A DNA stretch of 64,000 nucleotides from Pseudomonas sp. PICF141 (GTDB lineage Bacteria > Pseudomonadota > Gammaproteobacteria > Pseudomonadales > Pseudomonadaceae). The translations under genes were made by a program, and so were the position numbers. The DNA is taken from contig NZ_MUNM01000078.1 in NCBI RefSeq assembly GCF_002286815.1, positions 236,603-300,602 of the forward strand, in the 5' to 3' direction. Of this stretch, positions 58,960 through 64,000 are shown in pieces. Within the stretch, counting starts at the first letter, position 1. Every line of letters starts with the position of its first letter. The notes under the pieces are model-generated. The model was not told the origin of the DNA, did not search any database, and saw nothing but the letters and a program-made list of their open reading frames with translations.

Positions 58960-60111
58960 ATGACCTGCACCCATAGCGTTAAACCCGGTATCAAACCGCT
59001 CAGTCATTTGCAGCACCCTCGAGAAGCCATTCGCCATTTCACCCCCAATTGGTTCGCGGCGACCATGGGCACAGGTGTGCTGTCGCTCGCGCTTGCGCAA
59101 TTACCGGTGGCGAATCCTGGTCTGCATGCGATCGCCGAAGGCCTGTGGCTGTTCAATATTGTTCTGTTTGTTGTGTTCACGGCCATGTATGCCGCGCGCT
59201 GGGTCATGTTCTTCGACGAAGCGCGGCGGATTTTCGGGCACTCAACGGTTTCGATGTTTTTCGGCACCATTCCCATGGGCCTTGCGACCCTTATCAATGG
59301 CTTTTTGTTGTTCGGTTTGCCGCGCTGGGGTGACGGTGTGATTCATCTCGCCGAAGTGCTCTGGTGGCTGGACGTGGCCATGTCGCTGGCTTGCGGCGTA
59401 TTGATTCCCTACATGATGTTCACCCGTCAGGAGCACAGCATCGACCAGATGACCGCGGTCTGGCTGTTGCCGGTGGTCGCGGCGGAAGTGGCGGCGGCCA
59501 GCGGCGGTTTGCTGGCGCCGCATCTGGCCGATGCTCATTCACAACTGGTGGTGCTGGTGACCAGCTACGTACTGTGGGCCTTTTCCCTGCCGGTGGCATT
59601 CAGCATTCTGACTATCCTGTTGCTGCGCATGGCGTTGCATAAATTACCCCACGAAAACATGGCCGCCTCAAGCTGGCTGACTCTTGGGCCGATTGGCACC
59701 GGTGCGCTGGGCATGTTGCTGTTGGGGGCTGACGCGCCAGCGATCTTTGCCGCCAACGGTTTGCCGGGTATCGGCGAGATTGCCGCAGGGCTTGGCTTGG
59801 TGGCCGGCATCACGTTGTGGGGCTTCGGGCTCTGGTGGATGCTGATTGCGCTGTTGATCACCCTGCGTTACTTGCGCGCCGGTATCCCGTTCAATCTTGG
59901 CTGGTGGGGCTTCACTTTCCCGTTGGGCGTCTATTCTTTGGCGACGTTGAACCTGGCAAGCGCATTGCACCTGACCTTTTTCAGTGTCTTTGGCTGTGTG
60001 CTGGTGGCGTTGCTGGTGGTGATGTGGCTGATTGTTGCCAAACGCACAGTGCAGGGCGCATGGCGAGGTGAGTTATTTGTTTCACCCTGCATTGCAGGAT
60101 TAAACAAATAA
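58960..60111 (+). CDS. TDT-family transporter (TehA/SLAC1-like, C4-dicarboxylate/sulfite type)
   Basis: A 383-residue membrane protein with about ten helices. FTPNWFAATMGTGVLSLAL near residue 28 and GWWGFTFPLGVYSLATLNL near 320 are the signatures of the tellurite-resistance/dicarboxylate transporter family. It includes Mae1 (malate), TehA and the fungal and bacterial sulfite exporters. The last motif is the segment shared with Mae1 and SSU1. The substrate is probably an inorganic or organic anion, but cannot be fixed. A GGACAGGAG site precedes the ATG. Confidence 0.85.
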   Translation: MTCTHSVKPGIKPLSHLQHPREAIRHFTPNWFAATMGTGVLSLALAQLPVANPGLHAIAEGLWLFNIVLFVVFTAMYAARWVMFFDEARRIFGHSTVSMFFGTIPMGLATLINGFLLFGLPRWGDGVIHLAEVLWWLDVAMSLACGVLIPYMMFTRQEHSIDQMTAVWLLPVVAAEVAAASGGLLAPHLADAHSQLVVLVTSYVLWAFSLPVAFSILTILLLRMALHKLPHENMAASSWLTLGPIGTGALGMLLLGADAPAIFAANGLPGIGEIAAGLGLVAGITLWGFGLWWMLIALLITLRYLRAGIPFNLGWWGFTFPLGVYSLATLNLASALHLTFFSVFGCVLVALLVVMWLIVAKRTVQGAWRGELFVSPCIAGLNK

Positions 60112-60237
60112 CCGGCCAGGATTGGGTAATCTGTGGCCTGGATCGACGTTCCACATTCCAATAACAATTGTTACGCCGCTTTTTTATCCAGCACCAATTA
60201 CCCAACATCAGCTACCCAACATCAGGGCACATGGAAG

Positions 60238-62112
60238 ATGAGTCACCCCTCGCAGTTCACCTTGCTTCGCACTCGGCGCTTCCTGCCGTTTTTTATCACC
60301 CAGTCCCTGGGGGCCTTCAACGACAACATTTTCAAGCAGTCGTTGATCCTCGCCATTTTGTACCGGTTGACCATCGAGGGTGACCGTTCGATCTGGGTCA
60401 ACTTGTGTGCGTTACTGTTTATCTTGCCGTTTTTCCTGTTCTCGGCCCTGGCCGGGCAATTCGGGGAAAAGTTCGCCAAGGACGCATTGATCCGTCTGAT
60501 CAAGCTCGGGGAAATCGTCATCATGGCGGTGGGGGCGGTCGGTTTCATGTTCGATCACCTGTCGCTGATGCTGGTGGCGCTGTTCGCCATGGGCACCCAC
60601 TCGGCGCTGTTCGGGCCGGTGAAGTACTCGATCCTGCCCCAGGCCTTGCACGAAGAAGAGTTGGTGGGTGGCAACGGCCTGGTGGAAATGGGCACCTTCC
60701 TGGCGATTCTCGCCGGGACCATCGGCGCCGGGATCATGATGTCGACCAGCAACTACGCGCCGGTCGTGTCCACGGCAATCATCGGTATCGCCGTGCTCGG
60801 TTACCTGGCCAGCCGCGGCATTCCCCGTGCGGCGGCGGCAACGCCGGAAATGCGTTTGAACTGGAACATTTTCAGCCAGTCCTGGGCCACCTTGAAGTTG
60901 GGCCTGGGGCAAACCCCGGCAGTATCGCGTTCGATCGTCGGCAACTCATGGTTCTGGTTTGTCGGGGCGATTTATCTGACGCAGATCCCGGCGTATGCCA
61001 AGGAATGGATGCACGGCGACGAGACTGTGGTGACGCTGATTCTTACCGTGTTCTCGGTCGGTATCGCACTGGGTTCGATGCTTTGCGAGAGACTCTCCGG
61101 GCGCAAAGTCGAGATTGGTCTGGTGCCGTTTGGCTCATTCGGTCTGACAGTGTTTGGCCTGTTGCTGTGGTGGCATTCCGGCGCGATTCCAGACAGTGTT
61201 GCCGGCCATGGCTGGATCGAAGTCCTTGGGTTCGGACACGCCTGGCTGGTATTGATCGATATCCTAGGGCTCGGAATCTTCGGCGGTTTTTACATCGTGC
61301 CGCTGTATGCGCTGATCCAGTCGCGTACTGTCGAGAATGAGCGTGCACGGGTGATCGCTGCGAACAACATTCTTAACGCCCTGTTCATGGTGGTCTCGGC
61401 CATTGTGTCGATCGTCTTGTTGAGCATCGCCAAGCTATCAATCCCGCAGCTGTTCCTGGTGGTGTCGCTGCTGAACATCGGCGTCAATGCCTACATCTTC
61501 AAAATTGTCCCCGAGTTCAGCATGCGCTTCATGATCTGGCTGCTCGGCCATTCCATGTACCGCGTCGAGCATCGCAACCTGGAGCTGATTCCCGATGAAG
61601 GCGCGGCCTTGCTGGTTTGCAACCATGTGTCGTTCGTCGATGCGTTGCTGATAGGCGGCGCGGTGCGTCGGCCGATTCGCTTTGTGATGTATTACAAAAT
61701 CTACAACCTGCCGGTTCTGAACTTCATCTTCCGCACGGCGGGGACGATTCCAATTGCCGGGCGTCAGGAGGACATCCAGATTTATGAAAAAGCCTTTACC
61801 CGCATTGCGCAGTATCTGAAGGACGGTGAACTGGTGTGCATCTTCCCTGAAGGTAAATTGACCGCCGATGGCGAGATCAATGAGTTCAAGGGTGGGCTGA
61901 CGCGGATTCTCGAAGAAACGCCGGTGCCGGTGATTCCGCTGGCATTGCAGGGGTTGTGGGGGAGTTTTTTCAGTCGGGACCCGGACAAGGGCGTGTTTCG
62001 TCGGCTGTGGTCCCGGGTGACTCTGGTGGCCGGGCCGGCGGTGGCCGTTGAAGTGGCTGAACCGGCGACGTTGCAAGGGTTGGTGGGGGAGTTGCGTGGC
62101 GCCGTCAGGTAG
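60238..62112 (+). CDS. MFS (LplT-like) transporter fused to a 1-acylglycerol-phosphate acyltransferase
   Basis: A 624-residue fusion. Residues about 1-415 are a 12-helix MFS domain close to the lysophospholipid transporter LplT (QSLGAFNDNIFKQSLILAILY at the start). Residues about 425-620 are a PlsC-type acyltransferase with the HX4D motif in CNHVSFVDALL, then FPEGKLTADG and a VPVIPLAL block. E. coli splits these between LplT and Aas, and Aas also has an AMP-binding domain, which is absent here. The protein could flip lysophospholipid inward and reacylate it. Starts further upstream are in frame but add a non-family N-terminus. Confidence 0.85.
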   Translation: MSHPSQFTLLRTRRFLPFFITQSLGAFNDNIFKQSLILAILYRLTIEGDRSIWVNLCALLFILPFFLFSALAGQFGEKFAKDALIRLIKLGEIVIMAVGAVGFMFDHLSLMLVALFAMGTHSALFGPVKYSILPQALHEEELVGGNGLVEMGTFLAILAGTIGAGIMMSTSNYAPVVSTAIIGIAVLGYLASRGIPRAAAATPEMRLNWNIFSQSWATLKLGLGQTPAVSRSIVGNSWFWFVGAIYLTQIPAYAKEWMHGDETVVTLILTVFSVGIALGSMLCERLSGRKVEIGLVPFGSFGLTVFGLLLWWHSGAIPDSVAGHGWIEVLGFGHAWLVLIDILGLGIFGGFYIVPLYALIQSRTVENERARVIAANNILNALFMVVSAIVSIVLLSIAKLSIPQLFLVVSLLNIGVNAYIFKIVPEFSMRFMIWLLGHSMYRVEHRNLELIPDEGAALLVCNHVSFVDALLIGGAVRRPIRFVMYYKIYNLPVLNFIFRTAGTIPIAGRQEDIQIYEKAFTRIAQYLKDGELVCIFPEGKLTADGEINEFKGGLTRILEETPVPVIPLALQGLWGSFFSRDPDKGVFRRLWSRVTLVAGPAVAVEVAEPATLQGLVGELRGAVR

Positions 62113-62128
62113 TCGTTGATTGGGCGGG

Positions 62129-62207
62129 CGTCTTCGCGGGCAAGCCTCGCTCCTACAGGGATTGGTGGTGTGTCCTCAACCTGGAGCGAGGCTTGCCCGC
62201 GAAGACG
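62129..62207. repeat. REPIN
   Basis: Inverted units at 62129-62158 and 62181-62207 of the GTAGGAGCGAGGC family, between convergent genes. Confidence 0.85.
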
Positions 62208-62215
62208 GTAGAGGC

Positions 62216-62530
62216 CTAAGCGCTGATCTTGAGCCCAACCAACCCGGCAATGATCAACGCCACACTGGCCAACCGAAACAGCGCCATGGATTCACCAAAC
62301 AGAATGATCCCGGCGATCACCGTGCCCACCGCACCCACGCCAGTCCAGACTGCATAGGCCGTGCCTAGCGGCAACTCCTTCATGGCAAGGCCCAGCAAGC
62401 CCAGGCTGATCGCCATGGCTGCAATGGTCAGTGCGGTAGGAAGAGGGCGGCTGAAGCCATCGGTGTATTTCAGGCCGACGGCCCAGCCGACTTCGAACAG
62501 GCCAGCGAAAAACAGAATGATCCAGGACAT
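62216..62530 (-). CDS. gdx: Guanidinium exporter, SMR family (Gdx/SugE)
   Basis: A 104-residue SMR protein with four helices. The N-terminus MSWIILFFAGLFEVGWAVGLKYTDGF is diagnostic of SugE/Gdx, with the essential Glu in LFEVGWA and a GLK(Y/H)TDGF helix-one end that distinguishes it from EmrE-type multidrug pumps. It exports guanidinium in exchange for protons. The gene is preceded by a guanidine-II riboswitch, which independently supports this function. A GGAGG ribosome site lies 7 bp upstream. Confidence 0.92.
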   Translation of the reverse strand: MSWIILFFAGLFEVGWAVGLKYTDGFSRPLPTALTIAAMAISLGLLGLAMKELPLGTAYAVWTGVGAVGTVIAGIILFGESMALFRLASVALIIAGLVGLKISA

Positions 62531-62544
62531 TGAAGACCTCCATC

Positions 62545-62602
62545 GATGGATGGGGTCGTCCCCGGATTAATCACTCGATCGAGCCGCGAGGTCGTCCCCG
62601 CG
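62545..62602 (-). ncRNA. Guanidine-II (mini-ykkC) riboswitch
   Basis: On the minus strand there are two short hairpins with ACGA loops: CGCGGGG-ACGA-CCTCGCG (62602-62585) and GGGG-ACGA-CCCC (62563-62552), about 21 nt apart. These are the two P1/P2 stem-loops of mini-ykkC. Just downstream, the palindrome CCATCGATGG overlaps the start of the GGAGG ribosome site, so translation control is likely. Confidence 0.9.
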
Positions 62603-62736
62603 TTGCGCAATAGAGTGCCCATCATTAACCCGAGGATCAAGTTAGGTTGAACAGGCGCCCGGTGAAGTAACCCACCAACGCCAGTGGCCAGTGCGCCCAT
62701 GGCCTGATCCTTGTTTAAGTAGCACCACAAAACCAA

Positions 62737-62826
62737 TGTGGGAGCGAGCCTGCTCGCGATGAGGGGCTGACATTCAACAATGATGTTGACTGAAATGCCG
62801 CTATCGCGAGCAGGCTCGCTCCCACA
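62737..62826. repeat. REPIN (TGTGGGAGCGAGC type)
   Basis: Inverted units TGTGGGAGCGAGCCTGCTCG and CGAGCAGGCTCGCTCCCACA with a 38-bp spacer, between rdgC and the gdx leader. Confidence 0.88.
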
Positions 62827-62843
62827 GTAGGCATCAAACGTCT

Positions 62844-63764
62844 TTAGATGCCCTGCGGCATCTCTTCACCACCCAACGCCTCGACCATCGACGGCAGGAA
62901 GTCGCCGAAGGTCAGCATCATCAGGGTAAAGCTGGCGTCCAGTTGCCCCAAGGCTTCGTCGCCACCGTCCTGTTCCGCCTGATCTTGCAGCAGGTCTTCG
63001 AACTTCAGGCGCTTGACCACCATTTTGTCGTCAAGCACGAACGACAGTTTGTCCTGCCAGGCCAGCGACAGTTGAGTGACTACTTTGCCGGTGCTCAGGT
63101 GCAGCTGGATTTCTTCGCTGGTCAGGTCCTGACGCTTGCAGCGCACGATGCCGCCGTCTTCATGGGTGTCGCGCAGTTCGCACTCGTCCAGCACGAAGAA
63201 ATCATTCGCGGCTTTCTGAGTGGTAACCCACTCGGTCATGGTGGCAGTCGGCGATATTTTCACCGTCAACGGACGCACTGGCAGCGAGCCGATCACTTCG
63301 CGCAAGGTGGAGAGCAGGTCTTCGGCGCGTTTCGGGCTGGCCGAGTTAACCAGGATCAGGCCCTGTTTCGGTGCGATAGCGGCGAAGGTCGACGAGCGGC
63401 GAATAAAGGCGCGGGGCAGGAAGGCCTGGATGATTTCATCCTTGATCTGATCGCGTTCCTTTTTGTAGACCTTGCGCATTTGTTCGGCTTCGATCTCGTC
63501 GACCTTTTCCTTCACTGCGTCACGCACGACGCTGCCCGGCAGAATGCGCTCTTCCTTACGGGCGGCGATCAGCAGGAAATCACCGCTGATGTGCACCAGC
63601 GGCGCGTCTTCGCCCTTGCCGAACGGCGCGACGAAACCGTAGGTGGTCAACTCCTGGCTTGCACACGGACGCGCCAGTTTGGTGGCCAGTGCAGTTTCCA
63701 ACGCCTCGGCATCAAAAGGCAGATCTTGGGTCAGGCGATAGATAAGCAGGTTTTTGAACCACAT
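62844..63764 (-). CDS. rdgC: Recombination-associated protein RdgC
   Basis: A 306-residue protein starting MWFKNLLIYRLTQ, the family N-terminus. It forms a ring-shaped DNA-binding dimer that limits RecA access. The body includes the conserved YKKERDQIKDEIIQAFLPRAFIRRS and the C-terminal FGDFLPSMVEALGG. Length matches the family (about 300). An in-frame ATG 24 bp upstream is possible but less likely. Confidence 0.95.
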   Translation of the reverse strand: MWFKNLLIYRLTQDLPFDAEALETALATKLARPCASQELTTYGFVAPFGKGEDAPLVHISGDFLLIAARKEERILPGSVVRDAVKEKVDEIEAEQMRKVYKKERDQIKDEIIQAFLPRAFIRRSSTFAAIAPKQGLILVNSASPKRAEDLLSTLREVIGSLPVRPLTVKISPTATMTEWVTTQKAANDFFVLDECELRDTHEDGGIVRCKRQDLTSEEIQLHLSTGKVVTQLSLAWQDKLSFVLDDKMVVKRLKFEDLLQDQAEQDGGDEALGQLDASFTLMMLTFGDFLPSMVEALGGEEMPQGI

Positions 63765-63874
63765 GGGGTGAGTCTCTCCTTTAAACAAAGGGGGGCATTA
63801 TTGTCCTCCGGGTGCCATAGGCCAACCCTTCTCTAAGCCTTTGGAAGGCCTGAGAAAATTAATTAAAAAAGTGC

Positions 63875-63903
63875 TTGCCAGAGGTTGGGTCGCTCCGTAG
63901 AAT
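63875..63903 (+). promoter_or_regulatory. Sigma-70 promoter of tRNA-Val
   Basis: TTGCCA (63875-63880), 17 bp, TAGAAT (63898-63903), then a GC-rich discriminator (GCGCGCC) typical of stringently controlled stable RNA genes. Confidence 0.85.
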
Positions 63904-63924
63904 GCGCGCCACACCGAAAGTGAA

Positions 63925-64000
63925 GGGTGATTAGCTCAGCTGGGAGAGCGTCTGCCTTACAAGCAGAATGTCGGCGGTTCGATCCCGTCATCACCCACCA
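63925..64000 (+). tRNA. tRNA-Val (anticodon TAC)
   Basis: 76 nt including the encoded CCA end. The acceptor stem GGGTGAT pairs with ATCACCC. The D loop AGCTCAGCTGGGAGAGC and T arm GGCGGTTCGATCCCGTC are normal. The anticodon at 63958-63960 is TAC within CTGCCTTACAAGCAG. It is the start of a tRNA transcript that may continue past the window. Confidence 0.97.

Noticed and set aside
62470..62736. An 88-codon frame upstream of and overlapping gdx
   Set aside because: It runs through the guanidine-II riboswitch and is out of frame with the exporter; the RNA element explains the sequence better.
1..64000. CRISPR arrays, prophage, insertion sequences, toxin-antitoxin or defence genes
   Set aside because: No regularly spaced repeats, transposase, integrase or defence-family proteins were found; the repeats are all REP-type or the inverted-repeat island.

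Overview
The window is an ordinary stretch of Pseudomonas chromosome. Gene order and protein sequences point to the fluorescens lineage: gltA-sdhCDAB-sucAB-lpdG-sucCD followed by a BraB carrier and htpG, a purM-purN block next to hda, and a late cobalamin operon next to a FadL porin. REP/REPIN palindromes of the fluorescens-group type are scattered throughout. I see no prophage, integron, insertion sequence, CRISPR array or plasmid module. Coding density is high and base composition looks even.

Layout. 1-2 kb: the tail of a membrane protein and a convergent GH17 membrane glucosyltransferase. 2-5.2 kb: a betaine-type periplasmic binding protein (BetX-like), then a DUF485 protein and an ActP-type acetate symporter. 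5.2-6.2 kb: a gene-free island made of a long imperfect inverted repeat, REP copies and a hexamer tandem repeat. 6.2-19.2 kb: the TCA block, with gltA divergent from sdhCDAB-sucAB-lpdG-sucCD. 19.6-25.7 kb: BraB carrier, DUF599 and MAPEG membrane proteins, a small lipoprotein, two hotdog thioesterases and HtpG. 25.9-28.8 kb: pirin, OsmC, DUF3859 and DUF3108 proteins. 28.9-34 kb: purN and purM, then DUF2066, a PerM/AI-2E family protein and Hda. 34.3-37.8 kb: two NlpC/P60 lipoproteins, a PQQ-type sugar dehydrogenase lipoprotein and an unknown protein.

37.9-47.3 kb: a cobalamin riboswitch followed by cobO-cobB-bluB-cobD-cobC-cobQ-cobU-cobT-(ribazole phosphatase)-cobS. The set covers corrin adenosylation, a,c-diamide formation, lower-ligand (DMB) synthesis and nucleotide-loop assembly, but not construction of the corrin ring. 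47.4-49.9 kb: a MarR regulator, an MFS exporter and a 40-residue membrane peptide sharing a palindromic operator, then a periplasmic glutathione peroxidase. 49.9-53.6 kb: FadL, a phage-type lysozyme-like relic, a small conserved protein, a 1-kb gene-free region and a Sel1-like protein. 53.7-62.1 kb: RmuC, a very large SSF-histidine kinase-receiver hybrid (MxtR/CrbS type), a TDT-family anion exporter and a fused MFS-acyltransferase. 62.2-64 kb: a Gdx/SugE exporter under a guanidine-II riboswitch, RdgC and a tRNA-Val.

How parts connect. The MxtR/CrbS-type sensor at 55-58.7 kb belongs to a family known to control acetate use, and a plausible target (the ActP symporter operon) is 50 kb away in the same window. 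Two riboswitches (B12 and guanidine), one MarR operator pair, two Pho-box-like sites and one AlgU-type promoter give unusually readable regulation. The most unusual structures are REP-encoded codons ending cobB, a 21-bp tandem expansion at the start of cobQ, the inverted-repeat island at 5.2-6.2 kb, and the lysozyme-like relic that seems to have lost its presumed catalytic glutamate. I found no convincing wholly new multi-gene system.
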